A stretch of DNA of 64,000 bases from assembly GCF_003634695.1 (NCBI RefSeq), contig NZ_RBWV01000015.1:124001-188000 (forward strand). Direction: 5' to 3'. Shown piece after piece: positions 29,408 to 39,742 of this stretch (position 1 is its first letter; every line of letters begins with the position of its first letter). The translations under genes were made by a program, and so were the position numbers. The notes below the pieces were generated by a model, which made no database searches, was not told the DNA's origin, and saw only the letters and a program-made list of their open reading frames with translations. Origin of the DNA: Motilibacter peucedani. Lineage in GTDB: Bacteria; Actinomycetota; Actinomycetes; Motilibacterales; Motilibacteraceae.

Positions 29408-29420
29408 GCCGGCGGCTGGC

Positions 29421-29426
29421 TAGGCT
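29421..29426 (+). promoter_or_regulatory. Candidate -10 of a leaderless guaA promoter
   Basis: TAGGCT ends six bases before the guaA GTG at 29433, with no Shine-Dalgarno between. It lies 14 bases after the protease stop. Confidence 0.45.
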
Positions 29427-29432
29427 CTCCGC

Positions 29433-31569
<2,137 letters not shown>

Positions 31570-31576
<7 letters not shown>

Positions 31577-33168
31577 ACGAAGCGGTCCACGTGCGACGTG
31601 AGCTCGGCGGCCCTGGTCGCCAGCTCGGCGACGACGCTCGTCGAGGACGCCAGGGCCTGCGTCGTGTCCCCGGCTGCACCCGTCACGCCGGCGATGTTCG
31701 CGGCGATGTCCGTCGTGGCGGCTGCCGCCGCGCTCGCGGACCGCGACATCGCCTCCGTGGTCACCGTCTGCTCCTCGACTGCGGCGGCGATCGTCGTCTG
31801 GTAGTCGCTGATCCGCTCGATGACCTCGCCGATCTCCGCGATGGCGGCGATCGCGAGGCTCGTGTCGGCCTGCGAGCCCTCCACCCGGCGGGCGATGTCC
31901 TCGGTGGCGCGCGCGGTCTCCTGCGCGAGCTCCTTGACCTCGTTGGCGACGACCGCGAAGCCCTTGCCGGCCTCGCCTGCGCGGGCCGCCTCGATGGTGG
32001 CGTTGAGGGCGAGCAGGTTGGTCTGCTCGGCGATGCTGGTGATGACCTTGACGACGTCGCCGATCTCGCGCGACGAGTGTCCCAGCTTGACCACGGTGTC
32101 GTTCGCGGCGGCCGAGGTGGTCACGGCGGCCTGGGCCATGCGGGTCGCCTCGCTCGTGCCCTGCGCGATCTGCAAGATGGCCGAGCCGAGCTCCTGCGCA
32201 CCGGCGGCGACGGTGGCGACGCTGGCCGACACGTCGTCGGCGGCCTGCGAGACGCGGCCGGACTGGGCGCTCGTCTCCGCGGCGGAGGAGGCGATGCGGG
32301 CCGACGAGCCCGACAGCTCCTCGGACGAGGTCGTCACCGCACCGGCGCTCGAGGCCACCGCGGCCAGGACCGAGCGCAGGCTCGTGAGCGCGTCGTCCAG
32401 AGCCTTGGCCATGGTGCCGATCTCGTCGCGGCCGGCCAGTCCGGCGGTGCGCGTCAGGTCGCCTGCGGCCAGCGCGGTCACCACGCCCTGCACCCGGTGG
32501 ACGCTGCGGGAGATGCCGCGTGCGACCAGGAGCCCGATCGCGAGCGCGAGCAGGGCGCCTCCGACGAGGAGCCCGATCAGGACGGTGCGGGTGCGTGAGT
32601 AGGTGTCGCCGGCCGCGGTGTTCTGGGCGTGCGCCGCGGCGTCCTCCGCCTCGAGCAGGGCGTCCATCGGTTCGCCCATGGCCTCGTCGACGTCGGTCAT
32701 CTCGCCCTGGACCAGGGCGTGCGCGGCGGCCACGTCACCGGAGTCGACGGTCGGCAGCACCTTGGCGTCGCGCACCTGGCGGAACGCCGCGAGACGGTGC
32801 GCGAAGTCCTCCATGAGCGCCGTGCGCCCGCCGAGCAGCGCCGGCCCCTGCGCCAGGTAGGTGGCGATGTCGTCGTCGAGCTGGGCGTCGGTCGCGGTGA
32901 TCTCCTCGCGGATGGAGGAGCGCTCGTCGGCGTCGGAGGCCAGCAGGTAGTCGCGGACCAGCCAGCGGCTGTCGCCCTCCATGTCGCGGAGGTCGGCCAG
33001 CGTGCCGTAGGGCCGCACCCCGTGGGTGTAGAGGTCGTCCGCGCGGCCGTCCACCGAGCCGAGGGAGCGCAGTCCGTCCACCCCGACCAGGACCATGACC
33101 AGGACGGCGAAGACGACCGCGGACTGCACCTTGACGGCGATCGGTCGATCGCGCAGCCAGGACCTCAT
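31570..33168 (-). CDS. Methyl-accepting chemotaxis protein
   Basis: The 532-residue transmembrane receptor has TM1 at about 14-32, a helical-bundle extracellular sensor (about 33-212), TM2 (about 213-236), a HAMP domain (about 237-290) and a long coiled-coil signalling domain. The hairpin tip [37 protein letters not shown] is typical and intact. The ligand is unknown. The ATG has a GGGAG (reverse complement) nearby. No che genes are in the window, so it is an orphan receptor here, implying a chemosensory system elsewhere. Confidence 0.94.
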
Positions 33169-33188
33169 CAGGAACTCCCTCTCTACGT

Positions 33189-33204
33189 GGAGCCACGAGG
33201 CTCC
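33189..33204. repeat. Perfect short hairpin between the chemoreceptor and the oxidoreductase
   Basis: GGAGCC-ACGA-GGCTCC lies 21 bases before the chemoreceptor start (on the other strand). The flanking ACGTGGAGCC is repeated at 33250-33259. It might be a leader hairpin or an operator; no assignment is possible. Confidence 0.4.
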
Positions 33205-33319
33205 GCGCCTCTCCCATCGGCAGGCGGGCCGCTCACTTGATCCGTTGCACGTGGAGCCGGTGACGCGCGTCTCCGTGCGCCGACCAGTCCGCGCCCGCGG
33301 CGGCCTACGAACCAGGGGG

Positions 33320-34828
33320 GTGAAGAACAAGCTGCTCGGCGCCCTGGCGGGTCTCCTCTCGGCGCTGCTGGCCCTGGGCGCGGCCGAGCTGGTGGCCGCG
33401 CTGCTCGACCGCCCCTCGTCGCCGGTGGTGTCCGTCGGCGGCGCCTTCGTCGACCGGACGCCGCGCTGGCTCAAGGAGTTCGCGATCCGGCACTTCGGCG
33501 AGAACGACAAGGACGTGCTGCTGACCGGCGTGGTGGCGACCGTGCTCGTGCTCTCGCTCGCCCTCGGTGCGCTCGCCGTCCGGCACCTGCGCGTCGCGGT
33601 CGGCGTCGTGGTCGCGGTCGGCGTCGGTGCGGCGCTGGTCGCGCTCACGCGGCCGACGGCCTCCGGGGTCGACGTCCTGCCCTCGCTCGCGGCTGGAGCC
33701 GTCGGCGCAGCTGGCCTCGCGGCGCTGGTGCGCAGCACGCCGCGCGCGGCGGAGGACGGGTCACGGCGTACGTTCCTGCTGGCCGCGGGCGGCACCGCGG
33801 TGCTCGCGGCGGGTACGGGTGGGCTGGGTCGCCTGGTCTTCGGCCGCCACGACGTGGCGTCGTCGCGGGCTGCGGTCGTGCTGCCGCCGCCGCTGAGCCC
33901 GGCACCGGCGGCACCCGCGGGCTACACGCTCGGCGTGCCAGGGATCACCCCGTTCTACACGAGTCCCAGGGACTTCTACCGGGTCGACACCGCGCTCGTG
34001 GTGCCGCAGCTCTCGACCGACGAGTGGCGCCTGCGCGTGCACGGCGAGGTCGAGGAGCCGTTCACGCTCGAGTGGCGCGACCTGCTAGCCCTGCCCATGA
34101 TGGAGAGGGACATCACGCTGACGTGCGTCTCCAACGAGGTGGGCGGCAAGCTCGCCGGGACCGCGCGCTGGCAGGGCGTCCCCGTCCGCTCGCTGCTCGA
34201 CCGTGCCAAGCCGCGCAAGGGTGCGGACCAGGTCGTGACGCGCTCGGTCGACGGCATGACGATCGGCACGCCGACGGCTGCCCTGCTGGACGGGCGCGAC
34301 GCGATGCTGGCCGTGTCCATGAACGGTGCACCGCTCCGGCCCGAGCACGGCTTTCCCGTGCGCATGGTGGTTCCTGGTCTCTACGGCTACGTGTCAGCCA
34401 CGAAGTGGCTGGTGGACATGGAGGTCACGACCTTCGACGCCTACGACCCGTACTGGGTCAAGCGCGGCTGGGACGCGCGCGCGGCCATCAAGACGGCGTC
34501 GCGCATCGACACACCCAAGCCGCTGTCGACCAGCCGGCCAGGCACTGTGGCCGTCGGTGGTGTCGCGTGGGCTCAGGAGCGCGGCATCTCCAAGGTCGAG
34601 GTCCGCGTCGACGGAGGCCAGTGGCAGCAGGCACGTCTGTCTGCGCCGGTGGGCAAGGACACCTGGCGCCAGTGGTCGTGGGACTGGCAGGTCGACGCGG
34701 TCGGGAACCACAAGCTCGAGGTCCGGGCCACCGACGGCACGGGCGCCGTCCAGCCCCAGGACCGCACCGCACCGTTCCCCGGCGGCAGCCAGGGCTGGCA
34801 CTCGATCCTCGTGCAGATCGGTCGATGA
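33320..34828 (+). CDS. Membrane-anchored molybdopterin oxidoreductase (sulfite-oxidase fold)
   Basis: The 502-residue protein has about four N-terminal membrane helices (10-30, 68-85, 90-108, 120-136). It then has an internal Tat-like segment, [18 protein letters not shown] with R149/R150, acting as the last helix. The exported sulfite-oxidase-fold domain follows, with [12 protein letters not shown] (Cys269, molybdenum ligand) and [21 protein letters not shown], and a C-terminal Mo-Co dimerisation domain. The substrate is unknown. The GTG start lies inside GGGGGG, which can serve as ribosome-binding site. A fasciclin lipoprotein gene follows directly. Confidence 0.88.
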   Translation: MKNKLLGALAGLLSALLALGAAELVAALLDRPSSPVVSVGGAFVDRTPRWLKEFAIRHFGENDKDVLLTGVVATVLVLSLALGALAVRHLRVAVGVVVAVGVGAALVALTRPTASGVDVLPSLAAGAVGAAGLAALVRSTPRAAEDGSRRTFLLAAGGTAVLAAGTGGLGRLVFGRHDVASSRAAVVLPPPLSPAPAAPAGYTLGVPGITPFYTSPRDFYRVDTALVVPQLSTDEWRLRVHGEVEEPFTLEWRDLLALPMMERDITLTCVSNEVGGKLAGTARWQGVPVRSLLDRAKPRKGADQVVTRSVDGMTIGTPTAALLDGRDAMLAVSMNGAPLRPEHGFPVRMVVPGLYGYVSATKWLVDMEVTTFDAYDPYWVKRGWDARAAIKTASRIDTPKPLSTSRPGTVAVGGVAWAQERGISKVEVRVDGGQWQQARLSAPVGKDTWRQWSWDWQVDAVGNHKLEVRATDGTGAVQPQDRTAPFPGGSQGWHSILVQIGR

Positions 34829-34896
34829 CCGGACCAGTCCACCCCTGTCGCAGCTTCGAAGAACCTATGAACAACCCACCACACAAGGAGATCGAC

Positions 34897-35622
34897 ATGC
34901 GCATCCGCAACGGGAACCTTCTCCTCGCAGGGACCGTCACGACGCTCGCCCTCGGTCTGTCGGCCTGCGGCAGCAGCGGCGCCGAGGCCGGCGACAGCGG
35001 CGCCGCCGCGGCCCCCGCCGCCAGCGCCATGAGCTCCTCCGGGTCGATGGCCTCGTCCAGCGCGATGAGCTCCGAGGCGCCGATGGCGAGCGACACCCCG
35101 ATGGCCAGCGACGGCGCGATGGCCGCGTCGTCAGCACTGGTAGGCAGTGGTTGTGCCGACTACGCGAAGGCCGTGCCCAGCGGCGCCGGCTCCGTCGAAG
35201 GCATGGCCCAGGACCCGGTGGCCGTCGCAGCCTCGAACAACCCGCTGCTCAAGACCCTGGTCGCCGCCGTCTCGGGCAAGCTGAACCCGAAGGTCAACCT
35301 GGTCGACACCCTCGACAGCGGCGAGTTCACCGTCTTCGCCCCCGTCGACGCGGCGTTCGCCAAGGTGCCCGCCGCTACGGTCAAGAAGCTCGGCACCGAC
35401 GACGCGCTGCTCACCAAGGTCCTGACCTACCACGTGGTCGCCGGCCAGCTCGCGCCCGACGCCGTCGTCGGCTCGCAGAAGACCGTCGAGGGCGGCACCG
35501 TCAAGGTGACCGGCAGTGGCGACAACCTCAAGGTCAACGGCGCCAACGTGATCTGCGGCGGCGTGAAGACGGCCAACGCGACCGTCTACCTCATCGACAG
35601 CGTCCTGATGCCGACCAGCTGA
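34897..35622 (+). CDS. Fasciclin-domain lipoprotein
   Basis: The 241-residue secreted lipoprotein has a signal peptide with lipobox LSAC (Cys at 24). A Met/Ser/Ala-rich low-complexity linker (about 25-85) follows, then one FAS1 domain: [22 protein letters not shown] is its first box and [15 protein letters not shown] its second. FAS1 domains mediate adhesion. The ATG at 34897 is preceded by AAGGAG six bases upstream; an ATG ten codons earlier lacks one. Placement after a molybdenum oxidoreductase is a recurring actinobacterial pair as I recall, suggesting a shared envelope role. Confidence 0.9.
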   Translation: MRIRNGNLLLAGTVTTLALGLSACGSSGAEAGDSGAAAAPAASAMSSSGSMASSSAMSSEAPMASDTPMASDGAMAASSALVGSGCADYAKAVPSGAGSVEGMAQDPVAVAASNNPLLKTLVAAVSGKLNPKVNLVDTLDSGEFTVFAPVDAAFAKVPAATVKKLGTDDALLTKVLTYHVVAGQLAPDAVVGSQKTVEGGTVKVTGSGDNLKVNGANVICGGVKTANATVYLIDSVLMPTS

Positions 35623-35634
35623 GCGGCTCCGAGT

Positions 35635-35668
35635 GGTGCGCCGGTCGCCAGGTGGCGGCCGGCGCACC
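35635..35668 (+). terminator. Long hairpin terminator after the fasciclin gene
   Basis: GGTGCGCCGG pairs perfectly with CCGGCGCACC, and inside it CGCC-AGGT-GGCG forms a second stem with one mismatch between. It starts 13 bases after the stop. Confidence 0.8.
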
Positions 35669-35680
35669 TCGTGCGTCATC

Positions 35681-35686
35681 TAGCGT
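35681..35686 (+). promoter_or_regulatory. Candidate -10 of the sucrase/ferredoxin-like gene
   Basis: TAGCGT ends seven bases before GTG 35694. It lies right after the terminator of the previous operon. Confidence 0.4.
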
Positions 35687-35693
35687 GGGGACG

Positions 35694-36617
35694 GTGACGA
35701 CCGTGCCGGACCGCAGGTGCTCCACCGCCTCGCGGGACTCCGGCGAAGACGTGCTCGGCACGGCCGCCCCGGTGCGCCGGTGGCTCCTGCTCGAGCGGCC
35801 CGGCGCCTGGTCGCAGGCGGCGCTCGCCGAGACCCTGGCAGCGGTCTTCTCGCCCGACCAGCGCCGTCGGCTCCACGCGCTGGCGCGCGACGAGGGCCTG
35901 CGTACGCTGCTGGTGCGCCGTCCAGGTCGCGACACCGGGACCGGACCGGTGCTCGTGCACGTCGGCTCCGCGGCCGCGCCCGGTGCGCCGGCGTGGATGG
36001 AGCGGCTCGAGGTGCCGCAGCTCCAGGACGTCGGCAGAGTTGCCGTCGACCGGCTCCTGCAGCCCGGCCTGGGCGAGCCGGTGGCCGACCCGCTGCTGCT
36101 CGTGTGCACCCACGGGTCGAAGGACATGTGCTGCGCGGTCGAGGGGCGTCCGCTCGCCCGGGCGCTGGCGGCGGTGCACGGCGAGCAGGTGTGGGAGTGC
36201 AGCCACGTCGGCGGTGACCGCTTCGCCGGCAACCTGGTGGTGGCTCCTCACGGCGAGTACTACGGCCGCCTGGAGGTTGCCGACGCCCTGCGCGTCGGGG
36301 AGGCCGCCACCCGCGGGGAGGTCCTGGCCGAGACCGGCTTCCGCGGGCGGTCGACCTACGACGGCTGGCAGCAGGTGGCCGAGGCGGTCGTGCGCCGGCG
36401 CGAGGGGCTGCGCGGCCGCGGCGACGTCGTGTGCGGCCCGAGCCGGTCGCTCGGCCTCGGCGCCGCGGTCGAGGTCACCACCGCCCGCGCCACCCTGACC
36501 GTGCGCATGCTGCGCCGTCCGGGCGTCACGGTCACCCCGAGCCGCTGCCGAGGTGGGCTGACCTCCCTGGACCACCAGGTGGTCGGCGTCGACGTCGTGC
36601 CGCACCCCGCGTGGTAG
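35694..36617 (+). CDS. Sucrase/ferredoxin-like (thioredoxin-fold [2Fe-2S]) protein
   Basis: The 307-residue protein has the family's paired motifs: LLVCTHGSKDMCCAVEGRPLA (Cys cluster) and VWECSHVGGDRFAGNLVVAP (Cys and His region). These are thought to hold a [2Fe-2S] cluster in a thioredoxin-like fold. An N-terminal extension (about 1-100) contains RRWLLLERPGAWSQ, common to bacterial members. The name sucrase is historical and no sucrose activity is implied. An electron-transfer or iron-sulfur role is inferred. Confidence 0.83.
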   Translation: MTTVPDRRCSTASRDSGEDVLGTAAPVRRWLLLERPGAWSQAALAETLAAVFSPDQRRRLHALARDEGLRTLLVRRPGRDTGTGPVLVHVGSAAAPGAPAWMERLEVPQLQDVGRVAVDRLLQPGLGEPVADPLLLVCTHGSKDMCCAVEGRPLARALAAVHGEQVWECSHVGGDRFAGNLVVAPHGEYYGRLEVADALRVGEAATRGEVLAETGFRGRSTYDGWQQVAEAVVRRREGLRGRGDVVCGPSRSLGLGAAVEVTTARATLTVRMLRRPGVTVTPSRCRGGLTSLDHQVVGVDVVPHPAW

Positions 36618-36620
36618 GAC
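36615..36620 (+). promoter_or_regulatory. Candidate -10 overlapping the upstream stop codon
   Basis: TAGGAC contains the TAG stop of the ferredoxin-like gene and ends seven bases before the GTG of the next gene, again with no ribosome-binding site. Confidence 0.35.
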
Positions 36621-36627
36621 TTCTCGC

Positions 36628-37620
36628 GTGACGACCGACGTGCGGTGGGGCTTCCTCGGTGCCGGCGCGATGGCCCGCACGATCGCGCCGTGCGTGCACG
36701 CCGCCGGCGGCGCGCGGCTGCAGGCGGTCGCGGCGCGCGACGTGGAGCGGGCCCGCCGGCTCGGGCCGCACGGCGCGGCCTACGACAGCTATGACGCGGT
36801 CCTGGCCGACGACTCGGTCGACGCGGTCTACGTCGCGCTCGCCAACGACGCGCACGCCCCGTGGGTGCTGCGCGCCGTCGAGGCCGGCAAGCACGTCCTG
36901 TGCGAGAAGCCGATCGGGCTCGACGTCGCCGAGGTGCGGGCGATGGCCGAGGCGGCGGCCGCGCACGACCGGCTGGTCGTCGAGGCGTCGTGGTACCGCT
37001 GGGCGCCGCGCACCGTACGCGCCGAGGCCCTCGTGCGCGCCGGCGCGCTGGGCGAGGTGCGCCGTGCCTCCTCCGCCTTCACCGGCGGCGGGGGCGACGA
37101 GTCGAACTACCGCTTCGACCCGCACCGCGGCGGCGGCGCGCTCTACGACGTCGGCTGCTACAGCGTGTCGGCCGTGCTGTGGGCCGCCGGCTGGGCGCCG
37201 CTGACCTGGACCGAGGCGTCGCTCGAGCGCACCGACGAGGGAGTCGACGTGCGCGGGCGGGCGCAGCTCACCCTGGGCGGCGTGCAGGCCGAGGTCCGCT
37301 TCGGCATGCGCGACGAGCCCGCCCAGACGGTGCTCGTCGAGGGCGACGAGGCGCGTCTCGAGTTCGTCGGGGACGCCTTCGTCTCGCGCTTCGAGGTCGC
37401 CGAGCTCGCCGTGGGCGACACCGTCGAGCGCTTCGCGCCCTGCGACCCCTACCAGCTGATGTTCGAGGCCGTCTCGCGGCGCATCGGCGGCGACCAGACC
37501 GCCCGCGTCGTCGGCCTGGACGAGTCGTTGCGCGTGGCCGAGGCCATCGACGCGGTGTTCGCAGCAGACCCCCACCCGGCTGGCGCCGGACCCGACCGAC
37601 CCGAGAGGCTGCCGTCGTGA
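36628..37620 (+). CDS. Gfo/Idh/MocA-family NAD(P)-dependent oxidoreductase
   Basis: The 330-residue protein has an N-terminal Rossmann fold (GFLGAGAMARTIAP) and the family EKP motif in HVLCEKPIGLDVAEV, whose Lys is catalytic in relatives. The C-terminal alpha/beta domain has the GGGALYDVGCYSV signature. The likely substrate is a sugar, sugar acid or cyclitol. It overlaps the following epimerase gene by GTGA, so the two should act on related sugars. Confidence 0.9.
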   Translation: MTTDVRWGFLGAGAMARTIAPCVHAAGGARLQAVAARDVERARRLGPHGAAYDSYDAVLADDSVDAVYVALANDAHAPWVLRAVEAGKHVLCEKPIGLDVAEVRAMAEAAAAHDRLVVEASWYRWAPRTVRAEALVRAGALGEVRRASSAFTGGGGDESNYRFDPHRGGGALYDVGCYSVSAVLWAAGWAPLTWTEASLERTDEGVDVRGRAQLTLGGVQAEVRFGMRDEPAQTVLVEGDEARLEFVGDAFVSRFEVAELAVGDTVERFAPCDPYQLMFEAVSRRIGGDQTARVVGLDESLRVAEAIDAVFAADPHPAGAGPDRPERLPS

Positions 37621-38828
37621 GCGTCCCGTTCCTGCGTACTCCCGAGCACCGCGCCGAGCTCGCCGCCGAGGCCGACCGCCTGCTCGAGTTCGCCGCGCAC
37701 TCGGTCCACCCCGACGGCGGCTTCGGCTGGCTCGGCGACGACGGCGCCCTGCTCCTCGAGCGTCCGGTCGAGCTGTGGGTCACCTGCCGCATGACGCACG
37801 TGGCGGCACTCGGCCTGCTGATGGGGCACGTGGCGTGCGCCGAGCTGGTCGACGTGGGCGTCGCCGCCCTCACCGGGCGCCTGCGCGACGCCGAGCACGG
37901 CGGGTGGTTCGCCTCGGTCGGCCCGGACGGCCCGGTCAAGACCGACAAGGAGTCCTACGGGCACGCCTTCGTCCTGCTGGCCGCGTCGTCGGCGCTCGCC
38001 GCCGGCCGCCCCGGCGCGCAGGAGCTGCTGACCGACGCGATCGAGGTGCACGACGCCCACTTCTGGGACGCGGCCGAGGGGCTCGTCGTCGACGTGTGGA
38101 ACCGTGACTGGACCGAGCTCGAGCCCTACCGCGGCGTCAACGCCAACATGCACACCGTCGAGGCGTTCCTGGCGGTCGCCGACGTGACGGGCGACGCGGC
38201 CTACCGCGAGCGCGCTGCACGCATCACGACCCGCGTGCTCGGCTGGGCCGCGGGCAACGGCTGGCGGATCCCCGAGCACTTCGACCCCGAGTGGCACCCG
38301 GTGCCTGACTACAACCGCGACTCGCCGGCACACCCCTTCCGCCCGTTCGGCGCGACGATCGGGCACGCGCTCGAGTGGTCCCGCCTGGCCCTGCACGTCG
38401 ACGCCGGCCTGGTCGCGAGCGCGCAGGCGCTCTTCGACGGCGCCGTCGCCGACGGGTGGGCGGCCGACGGGGCCGACGGCTTCGTCTACACCACCGACTG
38501 GGAGGGCCGCCCGGTCGTGCGCCAGCGGCTGCACTGGGTCGTGGCCGAGGGGCTGGCCGCCGCCGCGGCGCTCTACTCGGTGACCGAGGACGACCGCTGC
38601 TCCGACCTCTACGCGCAGTGGTGGGAGTACGCGCGCACGCACCTCATCGACCTCGAGCACGGGTCGTGGCGCCACGAGCTCGACGAGCACAACGCGCCCG
38701 CCTCGACGGTGTGGGAGGGCAAGCCCGACGTCTACCACGCGTTCCAGGCCGTGCTGGTGCCCCGGCTGCCGATCACCCCCACCTTCGCCGCCGCGGTGCG
38801 CGACGGGTTCCTCGAGCAGGTGCGCTAG
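37617..38828 (+). CDS. N-acylglucosamine 2-epimerase (AGE) family sugar isomerase
   Basis: The 403-residue (alpha/alpha)6-barrel enzyme has the conserved VELWVTCRMTHVAALG, GVNANMHTVEAFLAV (first catalytic-type His), the HPFRPFGATIGHALEWSRL segment, and KPDVYHAFQA at the end. The pattern resembles YihS-type aldose-ketose isomerases (mannose, glucose or sulfoquinovose) more than true GlcNAc epimerases. The substrate is undecided. It is translationally coupled to the Gfo/Idh oxidoreductase. Its stop shares CTAG with the convergent TetR gene. Confidence 0.86.
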   Translation: MSVPFLRTPEHRAELAAEADRLLEFAAHSVHPDGGFGWLGDDGALLLERPVELWVTCRMTHVAALGLLMGHVACAELVDVGVAALTGRLRDAEHGGWFASVGPDGPVKTDKESYGHAFVLLAASSALAAGRPGAQELLTDAIEVHDAHFWDAAEGLVVDVWNRDWTELEPYRGVNANMHTVEAFLAVADVTGDAAYRERAARITTRVLGWAAGNGWRIPEHFDPEWHPVPDYNRDSPAHPFRPFGATIGHALEWSRLALHVDAGLVASAQALFDGAVADGWAADGADGFVYTTDWEGRPVVRQRLHWVVAEGLAAAAALYSVTEDDRCSDLYAQWWEYARTHLIDLEHGSWRHELDEHNAPASTVWEGKPDVYHAFQAVLVPRLPITPTFAAAVRDGFLEQVR

Positions 38829-39541
38829 CCCGCCGGGCGGTCCGGGTCGCCGGCGGGCAGCCCGATGTAGGTCGCCATGCCGCGGATCAGCCCTTCGTAG
38901 AGGTCGTCGCTCGCCTCGGCCGGCAGCCAGTGCAGGTGGCCGAACGCCTCCAGCGTGACGAAGCCGTGGATGCCTGCCCACGAGTGCAGCATCGCCTGCA
39001 TCGCCTGCGGCGGCAGCGAGGCGCTCTTCGCCGGCTGGCAGAGCACCTCGGCGAGCGGCCCGGTCACCGGCGGCCCGAGCGGGCGGACGTCGAGGCCGGC
39101 GGCCAGGGCGTTGGCGGCCGTGGCGGCCATGCACCCGAAGGCCCGGTCGGCGGCCTCGGAGTGCGGGCCCTGCTCGGGGGCGTCGTAGCCCGGGACGGGC
39201 ACGCCGAACACCAGCGCGTAGCGGGTCGGGTCCTCGCGCCCCCACGACCGGTAGGAGCGGCACACCGCCAGGAAGGCGGTCGTCGGGTCGGCGGAGCCCT
39301 CGTCGGCCAGGGCCTTCTCGAGTGCTTCGGCGAGCGAGGTGAAGGCGTCCTCGAGCAGCGCGGTCAGCAGCTCGTCGCGTCCGGAGAAGTAGCGGTAGAG
39401 CGCCGGCGCCGTCATGCTCATCTCGCGCGCGATGTCGGCGAAGCGCACGTCGCTCGAGCCCTGCTCGCGCATCAGGCGCAGCGCGGTCGCCTTGATCTCC
39501 GCCACCGTCGCCGCGCGGGTGATCTCGCGTCGGGTGCTCAC
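38825..39541 (-). CDS. TetR/AcrR-family regulator
   Basis: The 238-residue repressor has an N-terminal helix-turn-helix, RFADIAREMSMTAPALYRYFSGRDELL, and a C-terminal ligand domain of the TetR_C_13-like type (WAGIHGFVTLEAFGHLHWL). It is divergent from the MMPL transporter and two inverted repeats lie between them, so it likely represses that transporter. The GTG at 39541 is set by GGAGGAG (reverse complement) ten bases upstream; a 54-codon in-frame extension has no support. Confidence 0.9.
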   Translation of the reverse strand: MSTRREITRAATVAEIKATALRLMREQGSSDVRFADIAREMSMTAPALYRYFSGRDELLTALLEDAFTSLAEALEKALADEGSADPTTAFLAVCRSYRSWGREDPTRYALVFGVPVPGYDAPEQGPHSEAADRAFGCMAATAANALAAGLDVRPLGPPVTGPLAEVLCQPAKSASLPPQAMQAMLHSWAGIHGFVTLEAFGHLHWLPAEASDDLYEGLIRGMATYIGLPAGDPDRPAG

Positions 39542-39600
39542 CGTGCCTCGTCTCCTCCGTGCGTCGCAGGTCGTCTCCTCCTGTCGGACGAGAGGAGCGT

Positions 39601-39614
39601 CCTCCTGCAGGAGG
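39601..39614. repeat. 14-bp perfect palindrome
   Basis: CCTCCTGCAGGAGG is self-complementary throughout. It lies in the TetR/MMPL intergenic region, 59 bases before the TetR start. It may be an operator or incidental. Confidence 0.5.
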
Positions 39615-39659
39615 GACTTCCCCGTCCGACGTGCGGAACATGCCTGAACCTCGGCAAAC

Positions 39660-39707
39660 CGTCTTGACAGACGATACGCCTCGTCCCCTACGTTACGAGC
39701 CATAACG
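39660..39707 (+). promoter_or_regulatory. MMPL promoter with two flanking inverted repeats (TetR operators)
   Basis: TTGACA (39664-39669) is embedded in CGTCT-TGAC-AGACG (39660-39673). Downstream, CGTTA...TAACG (39691-39707, arms 5 of 5 with two further paired positions) covers the -10/start area (TACGTT 39689-39694, spacer 19). Two repressor sites over the -35 and -10 fit TetR control. Confidence 0.6.
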
Positions 39708-39742
39708 AAAACATCGGCACGTCACTCCAAGGGGAGCACCTC

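Noticed and set aside
33095-33319. 75-residue N-terminal extension of the molybdenum oxidoreductase
   Set aside because: It would overlap the divergent chemoreceptor start, and the GTG at 33320 has a G-rich ribosome-binding region and begins the membrane helices.
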